Source: Amyloporia xantha
Lineage: Eukaryota > Basidiomycota > Agaricomycetes > Polyporales > Adustoporiaceae
DNA length: 64,000 nt
Direction: 5' to 3'
Assembly: GCA_036971615.1 (NCBI GenBank)
Contig: JAYKKR010000019.1
Span: forward strand, 310,001-374,000
How positions within the stretch are numbered: the first letter of the stretch is position 1; each line of letters starts with the position of its first letter. Below the pieces are notes generated by a model, which was not told where the DNA came from, searched no databases, and saw only the letters and a program-made list of their open reading frames with translations. A program made the translations under genes and the position numbers. Shown here piece by piece: positions 35,825 to 46,083 of the stretch.

Positions 35825-36334
35825 CTCGTATCTGGATCTTCGATATTCTCCATCACTCTGGTCAGTAACCACAAGATAAGCGAGCACGATGTATTATGCC
35901 TCAGGCATCAGGAAAGTCATGAATTTACTTGGTATGTCGCAGTGTCTTCAGATGGCAACTGTGGAAACACACAGCATTATATCCTTGGACATTAGTACCT
36001 CTCTCCCTCGCCTCCTCATCTGTACCAGCAATGCATCACTAAATTTGAAGCTTTAGCTAATACCGGCCTGCACTGCAGGGATTTATTACTGTGCTGCGGG
36101 ATAAGAGCAAAAGGAAAGACACACTATCTACGAAAACTACTGCGACGGTGGTATTGATACAGCATAAAATTAACTATCTGACTTGAAATATCAGTAAATA
36201 ATAGGTGGCCGTTCATACTGTTCATTAACATCAGCTCCGCTCGTCAACTCTCGTCAGCAGCTCTAAACGGATGCTAGCCCCAATCGACAACATGCTTTTG
36301 CTGCATAGTTCGCCCCACGTAAACGCTCACTCGC
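35825..36334. other. Spacer between GS-like gene and right KMO
   Basis: Convergent 3' flanks. The inner part from about 36062 is the right-arm equivalent of 32827-33095, marked by the palindromic element at 36067-36079. No gene. Confidence 0.5.
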
Positions 36335-38168
36335 CTATGAGGGCATGACGCGATGGGATGCGGCCGAACGCTCCACCCATTGTTCTCGACTGTTCTCTGG
36401 CAGCAGTGCACTCCCCGTGGTCCACGCAATCCATACCAACAGCGCAATCAGCAGAATATTCACAGAGCGCACAATGCGGGCCTGTCGACGGTCGCGCTTG
36501 ACCACGTCCGCGTATGACGTCTCCGAGTCGAAGGTGATGGCCGAATACAGCGGGACCCACTTGCCAGGGAAGACCCGAGCCAGGGTGAAATCCAGCCACT
36601 TGCGCACGACATAACGTATCTGCAGGACGTGCTCGGACAGCTCCTAAAGGAATAGGTCTTACGTCAGCGATTTGGGAAGTAGCAGGGAATGGACAGCCAT
36701 GCGCACCTCGACGTGCGCCCATGAGACGTAATCAATCGCGTCCAGGTCAGCCTGGCGCATTTTGCTGTAGGTATCGAGCGCGGCTTTCTGATTCGGCTCC
36801 CGCGCAAGGCAGCCAAGCAGGAGACGAACGTCCTCATAGCCGACGTTGGCGCCGTCTGGGAGGAGGACATCATCAGATCACGGGTTTTCAGGACAGAAAG
36901 ATCAAGCTCGAGCTTACGGCCTAGGTAAGGCACGATCACATGTGCGGCGTCGCCGATGAGAATGCGATGCTCGTCGTTCAGAGGAGAGCACTGTGCCGCA
37001 GAAGACGTCAAGACCGATGCCCATCAAATGACGCAATGAAACGAACCTTCATGGCACACATGGGAACAATCGGATTAGCCTTCAACTGCGCGATCACGTC
37101 CTCGATGGATATCGCGGGCATGAAGGACGGGAACATTTCTGGAAAGAATTTCCGGGTGAACTTTTCGTCTTCTCTCAGCCGCTCCAGCAACGCATCTGTT
37201 GCCCAGAGCACACAAGTGAATGTTTTATCCTACAGCGCAGAGTTAGTGTCTCAAGATGCAGCAAATAATAACCCCAAGACGTACAGCATTGCTCGGTGCG
37301 ATGAGGAGGAAGTCCTTGCGTGGCCAGACATGAAGAACACTCGGATCAAAGGCGTCCGTTTTCTCCCCATTGGCGAGCGTCTTCGGAGCAACTTCAATTT
37401 TCATATACGACAGCGGCGCCCACCGAGTACTCATGTCCATCCTGATCAGACCGTCGTCAGACACAGCGTCTCGCACACAGATCACATGTTTACCACTCAC
37501 TTGATCACTCGACGCATCTGCTCTCTCAGCGCAGAATACGCACCGTCTGCGCCAATAATCAGGTCGGCGCTCGCTTTGACGTGGTCGCCCGTCAGCGGGT
37601 TCTCAAACTCCATCTCGGTCCCCTGCGACTTGATCAGCTTGTGGCTGAAGTGCGTCTTGATCAATGGACTCGCTGCCATGGCCTCTTTGAATGCGGCGAT
37701 CATTGTAAACCGGTTTATGGAGAGGATGGCCTGCCCACGGCGACGGTCAGCCATTCTCAACACACGTACATGGAAAGGGAGACATACTTCATTGTGCGGG
37801 CTGTATGCTTGGTAGCTTGTGCTCCCCTTGTAATCGTGGATCATACGCCCGTGGAGGGGCACACCGATGCGGACCATCTCCGCCGAAAGGTCCGGGTCGA
37901 CATCCTCGATCGCGCGCAGGCCCCGTGCGCTCATCGCGAGGTTGATTGCCCTCCTATCGTCGATGGCCTTGTCTGTCGCTGTGTACAAGGAACAGGTCAA
38001 AATGTCGGTCCCGACGATGGACAGAACAGACATACCACTACGAGCGTCGTAGATGTCGACTGCCCAGCCAAACTTGTTCGCAATACCGAGCGCAGCCAGG
38101 CATCCAGCGAGGCCAGTGCCAATCACCGCGACTCTCTTGGTCGACTTCTCAGTGGAGTGTGTGGACAT
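36335..38168 (-). CDS. Kynurenine 3-monooxygenase-like FAD hydroxylase, right copy
   Basis: Same eight-exon structure as the left copy, running from 38168 (MSTHSTEKSTKRVAVIGTG) to the stop at 36335. Motifs kept: VIGTGLAGCLAALG, INLAMSARGL, HGRMIHDYKG, AILSINR, DLIIGADGAYSALR, ILIGDAAHVIVPYLG, GANVGYEDVRLLL and the C-terminal hydrophobic anchor (ILLIALLVWIAWTTGSAL). Proteins differ at scattered positions only, and the C-terminus is three residues shorter (ends VMPS). Introns have diverged more than exons, so both copies seem to be under coding constraint. Both transcribe toward the central GS-like gene. Confidence 0.85.
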
Positions 38169-40560
38169 TATTTTATTCGAGAAGTGAGAGCGTAAACGTC
38201 AAGATAGGGGATGAAACAAGCCAAAGTGTGAGTAGGTGGCGGCCTCTGCAAATCCAACGCGTTCACCCCTGCTTTATGAAGAAAATCCGCCTCCAGTTCA
38301 GGCCTGTAACGGCGTGCACACCATGGCCATCGGAGTCTTGACATTTGGGCGGCTATTACGCGCTCGGGGAGCTGTTCGCTTATTTGAAAAAGGATGGTGA
38401 ACGTCTGACAAATTTTGCTGTCAGAGATCGCCACTGCCCGTCCGAGGCCAAGGCATCATTCTGAAATTATGGCCCGTGCCTGGGCAACGCTGCCGGCTGT
38501 CAAAGTAAGGTGGACAGCTTGATGTACATCAGCCAGCTCCCTCGATGAGCGAACGACGTCTGTGCTCACATCGTATGTGTTGGTTCTCTCAATTGAAAGA
38601 ACTTGATCTGCCAGGTCGATGCCTTCGCGAAGAAGCACCTGTGGGGATTGACCGCCAAGAACTGGCTGACGCTTCCGGCCCAACACCGTAGCATGGTAAC
38701 AGACCAGTGGTATGAACCGGAACGCCTATCACTGTCAGCGGTAGAAGAAAACAATTCAATCCCACGGCTTGATCTCCGAGTCGTGGGTAATGCCTCGGCG
38801 CAGCAGGTGATCACGGTGTGTCCGATGGTGTACGGAGGTATGAATGATTTGGGGCGCGGGAGGCTGGAGCCCTCGCGCGGTGCGCAATGTCGAAACACGG
38901 CGTTTCGCTGCCTCACCGACGTCGGATGTGCATTGCAGGAGCTAGCTGCGACATGTGCCACAATGAGTACAGGATGGCCGATCGGGACCGCAGTGAATCT
39001 GACGATGTGATAAACTGCAGATCGGCCTCGATGGCGGCTGTCAATAGGCGCTCAGACGCTTGCTGAGATCCGGCTCGTTCCGCTAAATTATTCTGCGCGC
39101 TACGAGCTTTGTGAGAAACCTACATGCCTAAGGAGTTCTCTACATACAAATTCGCGATGAAATTACGCCCAATGGAGTGAGCTTTGGCATGAGACCGAGC
39201 AATTGATTATTGAAGTCCCCGTTTGACCGTGACACCCGACACAAGAGCAATCAACGCAATACACGGCTTATGACCAAAGTATGCTTCCCGCCCGCTCCCC
39301 TCTTTTACGTACGGGGACCATCTAGACAATACATGAATATCCGACGCAGTTCTTCAAGTTGGCCACATAACGACGGATGTCTAGGGCTTCCTGGAAATGA
39401 ACGGCCATCACGGGCCGCTGAGGCTCGGCGACTCCCCAATTCGAGAAGCATGAGGTACGTCTGCCGAATATGACTCCAAAGGATACCATCTCAAGCAAGG
39501 AGGCCCTCGGCAGACACATGCTCCGTACCTGAGCCATTGTCAGGGCCGCCTGAATGATAGGTCAGCTTGATGCGAATCACACAGCCAACGGATGAACGAA
39601 CACCATGTCGGCTGGGCTCAAATCGTTTCAGTCGCCAGAGAATGGTAACAGCTCCATGATATGGCTGGAATTGGTAACTAGAATGCCTAACTAACCATCT
39701 TTAGAAGAGCGCAATTCAATTCCTTCGCGCGGCAGTCGAACGTTTGATCTTAAGTGATGCTGTTCCTGTCTCGGGGGCATTCGACAGACGCTCAGTGGGA
39801 ACCAACGACCTGCGAGTTGGTCGCTAGAGACGGGGATTCGTGATCACAGATGGGATTGCGAAATGACTCGGCCTGAATAATTTGATGCACAGGAACCCGC
39901 GCGCGGGGTAGCTATAGGGCGCAGCGTATGAAGTTGCAGGGTGCACATGTACAGCACGTGCATAGCGGGCGCCACAATTGAATGGATCTGTTCTATTCAA
40001 GATCAGCACTGAATGATGAGCAGATCCCATTCGATAGCCGCTCAAAATAAATTTACTTCCGCGTCAAAATAGCCGTGGTTTCCCGTGGAATTTGTTGGTT
40101 AAGTCCATTGGGTTAGCTTATTCTAGGCGGTTAGGTGGGTCGCTTCATTGCGATAATCTCCCTACGCCCGGTTCTCTCCTCGTACGCTGGGGGCCTGGGC
40201 ACCGCGAACGTTCGTACCATCGCTCGCAATGAGTACGCAACTGCTACCAACCGTCATCTAGAGAAACCTCATCTAATTGCGCGATTGCGATTACATGGTA
40301 ACAGAACAATATGTTATGTTCAAGCAGGTCAAAATCTCCGATGACGGCTCGCGCGCTCATGCCCGTCAATACATATTCGACTCGTCTCCGCCGGTGTAGC
40401 GTATTTCATCAATGACTTGATGAAACACTTTCTGTCCCGCTGCCCCTGGGGCGGCTTTGGTCAGCATGGGGTTCTACGTTCTTGGCACCGGCACTTGTCC
40501 GCGATTTTCTAGCGTCACCTGCAACACCCCACGGTCCACCATCCCTACCCGACGCTCACT
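38169..40560. promoter_or_regulatory. Divergent KMO/MFS promoter, right arm, with ~0.9 kb extra sequence
   Basis: The outer parts align with the left arm promoter (38225-38285, 38640-38745, 38950-39060 and 40185-40395). The middle, about 39060-40130, has no counterpart on the left. It contains no long open frame or terminal repeat that I can recognise, so its origin (insertion here or deletion on the left) is open. Confidence 0.45.
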
Positions 40561-42806
40561 ATGGACAAGCAGTTAGCTCGTTGGAACTCAGCAGAGGACG
40601 GTGCACAACCTCCCGCTAATACTAACAATACCGCTTCTAATCAGGATGCCAACTTCCTCACGGGATGGCAAGCGTATGCCATGATCGCCGCCACTTCTGG
40701 CTCAACGTTGCTGAACGTGCGTCGGGTCGCCATCTTCCTGTCTCTTTCAGCTCATGCAAACGTTTTTGGCGCATTCAGGTATTCTCGAGCGGTGCCCTCA
40801 CAGTGGCCGTACCTTCCATCGGAAAGGACCTGAACTTCACTCAAGCTGATCTCTCCTGGCCTGTGCAAGCCTTTAGGTGAGTCTGCCGGTCGATAGTCGT
40901 GCGTTGAGCTCGAAGGTGTTGATACGCTGTGTTAAGTCTTACAAACGGATGTCTGCTGCTACTGACCGGTCGTCTGGCCGATATGTACGGGCGCAGGACC
41001 GTATTTTTAATCGGCACCGCTTTATTCACCCTGCTCAGCATTCCGCCCATATTCTGTCGAGGTATGGAGACAATGACCAGAGTAGTATAGTTATGATCAG
41101 TTATTGAATTTTCCGTCCCAGATGCCGTCTCGTTCACCATCGTCATGGCTCTTCTTGGTGTCACCTCTGCTCTCATGACATCCTCAGGTAGCTGCCGTTC
41201 CTCTGCTTAGTCTGCACATGGCATTCATGACCCATATTGCAGGAATGGGGATAATCGGCGGCAATTTGGACGGCGCCCTCAAGAACCGGGCGGTCGCTGT
41301 CTTTGCCGGGGGCCAGAGCATCGGTTTCATCCTTGGTCTCGTCGCCTGTGAGTGCGATACCCGTCCTCCCGTCATACCCGTGCTTGGCCTCACTTAGCCC
41401 TCCGATTTGTAGCCGGGTTCCTGTGTGATCTCTCGCGCGGCTGGCGCTGGGTTTACGTGATCCAGACGGGTCTCGGCGCACTCTTCACCCTTGCAGGGTT
41501 TGCGAGCGTCCCGAAGGATAGAGTGAGGTACGACAGAGACCTGGATTGGCAGGGCGTGTGTCTGAGCACATCAGGGCTTGTCCTGCTGATATTCTCGCTA
41601 TCGTAAGCCCTCTCGGTACACTGTATGTGCGGCTGTCTCACCTCGTTTCCGGTATAGGCAGTCGCAGAATGTCGGGTACGTGCACTCTTTTCCGGTTTGC
41701 GAGCATCATCTCACATTATGGCAGATGGACTGAGCCTTACATTCCCGCTCTCTTTTCCGTCTCTATCGTTCTCCTGGCCGGGTTTATCCTTTGGGAACGT
41801 CGTCAAGAACGCCGGGGGCATTCCGTCCTCCTCGCGCTCAGCATATTCCGCTACACCCAGTTCTCTGCCATCATTCTCCTCGCATTCCTCACCTGGTGGA
41901 GCTTCAACATACAAGACTACTTTGTTACGCTCTAGTTGCGTGGTCTCCTCAGAGTTCCGCCATAGCATGCTAAATTGATGGTGCGCAGCTATCAGGACGT
42001 ACAGCTCCTGTCCCCTCTGCGTACGGGCATACGATTTATACCGGAGTCACTGGCAGGCGTGTTTTTCAATACGCTTACCGGGTGGCTCGTGGAGTATGTT
42101 CCTGGGCAGTGGCTGAATGCGTTCGGCATAAGCACATCGATAGTGCGTCTTCTCCGATTGCAATGCAAGTATGATGTACTGACGATTCATAACAGGCTTG
42201 TGCGGCTGTACTGGCCACCATGGAGCCGTCCACATCCTACTGGCTTAGTGCATTCTGGATCATGATCCTCCTTCGTATGTTCCTCGCTTTCCGCACGACT
42301 GCGACGACAATGACTGACGCAAACCTCTCGCAGCTGCGGCGGACGCGATCTACACCGTCGGCAACCTTTACACACTCACGAGTATGGACGACCGCTCGCA
42401 AGCACTTGCTGGCGGACTCTTCGGTACCACCACGCGGGTGTGTCATCCTCTCTACATCTGCCTCCATCCCATTCTGATACTGACGTATTCACAGATCGCG
42501 ACCTCCATCGGCCTCGCAGTGTCCTCCGCTGTCGCCACCGCGGTCTCCGGAACGATGGATTCCACTGCCACCCGCGTGGACCCGCGACAGCTCCTTCGCG
42601 GATACCACGCCGTCGGGTACCTGACGCTGGGTGTCACCACGGCGGGTCTGATCGTCAACTTCGTGTTCTTACGAGACCTGGGTGTGGTAGGTGGTAAGAA
42701 GGGCGTCAGGTCGACCAACACGAGTCAGGTGGCCAGTGTCAATACAGATGCGGATGCAGCGACGATGCATGGGACGGATAGTATGCAGGAGAAGGACGTG
42801 GCTTAG
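40561..42806 (+). CDS. MFS exporter, DHA2/Atr1-like, right copy
   Basis: Starts MDKQLARWNSAEDGAQPP, then GWQAYAMIAATSGSTLLN, SSGALTVAVPSIGKDLNFTQ, TNGCLLLLTGRLADMYGRR, GMGIIGGNLDGALKNRAVAV, GWRWVYVIQTGLGALFTLAG, FRYTQFSAIILLAFLTWW, LLSPLRTGIRFIPESLAG, ATSIGLAVSSAVATAVSG and GYLTLGVTTAGLIVNFVFL. It ends EKDVA at 42806. Exon-intron structure equals that of the left copy and no disabling change was found. The N- and C-terminal tails have diverged most; the membrane core is almost unchanged. Confidence 0.85.
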
Positions 42807-43281
42807 CGGGCTGATCCGAGGAGGAGCTATTTATTTAATCGAGAGAAGACTAAGTATCATATAGTAAGTAATTTATCAGACATTCTTTTGGATTGTATAT
42901 ACTATATACTAGATTGAAATCAATGAGGCTCCTAGTGAGAAAAAGCCATGTTACACGGGATGGCCGAAGCTCAGACAAAACCTCTACACCGCGGGTGTCG
43001 GTGAGATTGCCGACATCCGTTCCTTATGGACCATCATAGCACGAGCAACATACATCAAAGTCCATAGCATTTGCAGTTCATGTAAGTATCCATCGCGTAC
43101 TGGACAGGATATGCGCGAGGGGGAGTCTTACAATGTCCCTGTAGAGCGAGTACATTGCATATATTCTGAGTACAGGACTGATAAATCTCGCTAATATGGG
43201 CTACAGGAATTATGCATGCGCACAGGCTTGTATAAGTGCTACAATAGATGATTCGACATTAGATAGAATGCTAAGATTATG
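42807..43281. other. Intergenic, outer edge of the right arm
   Basis: AT-rich, no gene. Convergent 3' ends of MFS (+) and the next minus-strand gene. Confidence 0.4.
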
Positions 43282-44216
43282 CTATAAGATTTCAAGCTCG
43301 AGTTGAAACACTGTTGCATTGTTGCCGCCCGTGTGTTGCCAGGGACCAATACTGCCGTCACGAAACAATGCGGGGAATAGTCTTGGAATCCAAAGTTGTG
43401 TGTCCGCCCTGCGTCCTATATTGAGGTATGAAATGAATAGACGTATCTCTGTGCTTCTGGCTTGCCCTTGGTGTGCTCCCATCTTATACGATACCGAGTC
43501 CCAGTCATGAGCAGACACGACGAAGGGCGTCAACTCCTGCTCGAAAGACATTGTTTGAGCAACGACCAAGGGACATCAGGAAAATATGATCAAAAGCGAT
43601 CTCGTTTTGTCCGATCGCCCAGTACGAGGAGTCGCGAGCGCACGACTCGAATCTCATCTGCTGTATCAATGGATGAGCCTCTTACATGACCAGACGCGCT
43701 CGTGTACTCACCTTCATGAAAACCTGATACTGTCGCGCGAGCGCGGTGGCCAGCTCAAGCCGTGTAATTGTACCACGCCCGTTGAGGGGAATGACGCGAT
43801 TTTGCGCGACGTGTTCGTAGCCAGGCCACTTGTTTCGGACCATAGTGTCGGCTGAGCAGGTTAAAAAGAATTGAGAGACGACGCACGATAATTTTGAAGG
43901 TTAGCGTCTTGTGCGCCTGAGATGAGAACACCTCGCTTGCAGGATCCTCCATTTCCCTGCATAAAACACTAGAGCTCTCAAGCAGAGCACTCATCTTGAC
44001 TCCCGGTTCGCCGTGGGAGTCGTTAAAATTGATGGTGAAATCACCATCAGCTATTGGTAGTGGAAGGCGAAATCGCCTCAGAGGCCCAGATGAACGAGGT
44101 CGTGGTACATCTAGCGCGTTCTTGAGGGTGGAAAATTTTGCGTTCCGCTCGGGATAGGTTAGGAGGAGGAGTAATGAACTGGAATGTGCGGGGAGAACCC
44201 GCAGTTCGATTTTCAT
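43282..44216 (-). CDS. Family member A of an agaricomycete-type uncharacterised gene family
   Basis: Start MKIELRVLPAHSSS at 44216 is chosen because a TATA box lies 83 bp upstream. An in-frame ATG at 44294 would be only 5 bp from that box. Visible blocks: TYPERNAKFSTLKNALDVPR, PIADGDFTINFNDSHGEPG, SSVLCREMEDPASE, then after an intron MVRNKWPGYEHVAQN, GRGTITRLELATALARQYQ, YWAIGQNEIAFDHIFLMSLG, and in the last block ARSTEIRLFISYLNIGRRAD, LFRDGSIGPWQHTGGNNATV. I know of similar uncharacterised agaricomycete proteins but no function. The splice near 43.89 kb and the change of frame near 43.5 kb could not be resolved. There may be one more intron, or the gene may be broken. Confidence 0.55.
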
Positions 44217-44298
44217 GTGTGCGGGGAAGGTCTTCTTTAGGAGGCTCGAGGAAGCTGAGAAAGTGGGAACTGAAAGACTGAGCAACAAACCCACAGGT

Positions 44299-44308
44299 TA
44301 TTTATATG
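44299..44308 (-). promoter_or_regulatory. TATA box of family member A
   Basis: CATATAAATA on the minus strand, 83 bp before the chosen start. The same 10-mer lies before members B and C at comparable distance. Confidence 0.6.
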
Positions 44309-44867
44309 TGAGCGAGAGGTACAGTGGAGGGGTGGCCACGGCAACGAGCCACATTGGTAATACAAAGTATGTTTCCTAAGCAACAGGTGGACAAAGCGAC
44401 ATGGCCAAAGCGGGTCGTTCAAATACCGCCGTGTCCTGCTTTGTCTGTGGCCCAGATCTGGATAGCCAAGGCGTCTAAGCCCAATACGGCAAACAGTCTC
44501 AATGAAACCCACTCGCCTGTTGTCTAAGCCCAGAATCCTCGTTGTCTGCTATAGCACGTAATCAGAAACAAGTACTACATTTTCACCACAAAATGCGTAT
44601 CACTCTACCATGTCTTGGAGGCCGTCGTATCTGCCCTTTAGAGAACGCTCGGCATTATTCCAAGAATCATAGATCTTCGACCTATCTCATATGTACATAG
44701 ATTCAGAAAGTAGCGTAGGAAACACGCACATCCGTATCATGACCGCTGCATTACGTTAGGTACTACAACCACCGTCCGCTGATTGGCCCCCACGCAACTC
44801 TCAAGTTGTCAGTGGTTTTGAGCGGCACAGTAGACCTTAGCCATCTGCAAAGATTCTTCAGGCGAAA
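44309..44867. other. Upstream region of family member A
   Basis: Nothing coding seen. Around 44330-44410 it shares short blocks (GGCCAC, CCACATTGG, AACAGGTGGACAAAGCGACATGGCC-like) with the upstream regions of members B and C. Confidence 0.4.
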
Positions 44868-45420
44868 TCATCGGCGATAACTTGAATGTGCAGAGTTACC
44901 TTCTTGGACTGCGACTGCGAGAACTGCCGGTATTTCGTAGGTCAGTGGTGCGTGGATCAAGAGAAATCCACATATAGACCGATTGTGTCCTGTACATTCG
45001 ACATTGATAGAACGGAGATAAAAATGAACTGAAGGTCTTGGCACAAATACAACAGTACGCACTGTCATAAGCAGCTGTAGTTGTCTTCCTGCCGACATCA
45101 TACAGTGACGCCACCAGTCTGAATCGATTAACATGTCATCAAATGCTCTCCGAAATTCACAGAAACAGTTCAAGTTCATACTGATATACAGTCGACATGT
45201 TACAACAGCACTGCCTGTTATCGCCCAATGCATTACCTCGAAGTTGTCAGCATGTCTCTTGGCGGCGCGGATAAAGTCATGGCCCATCCTCAGGCCCAAG
45301 TACCCGCCTCCCAGCTGCTTCTCCACAATATATGTGTCAATCGCTGGCAGATAGTACAAGCCAGCACGCCGCAGCGTGTGACAGAGCAGTCAGCTCGAAG
45401 TCCTAGAGCATGTCAGCAGT
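44868..45420 (-). CDS. Fragment or small multi-exon gene, unknown
   Basis: One exon reads well on the minus strand: LRRAGLYYLPAIDTYIVEKQ continuing to LGLRMGHDFIRAAKRHADNF, closing at a GTAATG donor near 45243. A second block in the same frame, FRRAFDDMLIDSDWWRHCMM, follows after a possible intron. I cannot extend it in either direction with confidence or name a family. It may be a decayed gene copy. Coordinates are approximate. Confidence 0.3.
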
Positions 45421-46083
45421 GATAGTGATGTTGACACTCACAATGTCATTCTGCACCGGGCAAGATCATTAGGAGTGACTCACTAGATTAGTTACTTCGC
45501 CTGGGACAGAATCTTGTGTTCATGCTTAATGAGTACCATGATCTTTACATACTCCAAACGTCAGCAATGTAGACTGACGGTGGACGAAGCATAGCGGCAG
45601 TGTCGACCAGAATTTGACCTCGAATTTGAATTTCAAATTCGAGGTCAAATTCTTGAGGAGCGAATTCGCTTTTAGCGCCCATGACATCCGCGCGGACGAT
45701 CACTGCATAGTTTACCATGAGTTTGCCTTCCTATACTCAGCGCCAGCACCCATCGTTTGGACCTTCAATATTCAATTGAAAACCTTTCCATCCTGGACCT
45801 GGTCGAACAGGGCCGAACTCATGGGTTATCTTCTTCGGTGAACGGCTGATTGTTTTTTGTTTCTCCTTCAAGTTAGCAGACCTCTCGCAAGAGTCTCAAG
45901 GCAGCCCGACGCTGGCCGTAGAAGGAGGGTGTAGAGGTGACTATCATAAAATACAAGAACCGCCGTACATTGTTTCGTACGGTAAGATGATACGTCAATA
46001 GCTCATTGGCTGATGTATCGCGCCAATCATCAGTGACGATCCTCTGTTTAAAGACCCAAGTCATCCTTCTCGCTCAGTACATG
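45421..46083. other. Gene-poor interval with palindrome
   Basis: No supported gene. A 63-codon minus-strand frame at 45873-46064 has no recognisable domain. The palindrome at 45610-45652 is listed separately. Confidence 0.4.
45610..45652. repeat. 43-nt near-perfect palindrome
   Basis: Two 21-nt arms (45610-45630 and 45632-45652) are exact reverse complements around a single central base. Each arm combines GAATTTGACCTCG and AATTTGAA. It could form a cruciform or hairpin. It does not lie next to a clear gene 3' end, so a terminator role has no support. Confidence 0.85.

Larger units (their letters stand above)
36062..42860. repeat. Right arm of the large inverted duplication (KMO-MFS)
   Basis: Inverted counterpart of 27360-33095. 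It is about 1 kb longer, mainly because the KMO/MFS intergenic region is 2.4 kb here against 1.35 kb on the left. The outer 3' flank of MFS keeps a short AT-rich match (TATAGTAAGTAAT at 42857 against TATAGTATGTAAT on the left). Confidence 0.8.

Noticed and set aside
37581..38195. 204-codon plus-strand frame over the right KMO gene
   Set aside because: It is antisense to the KMO exons and crosses their introns.
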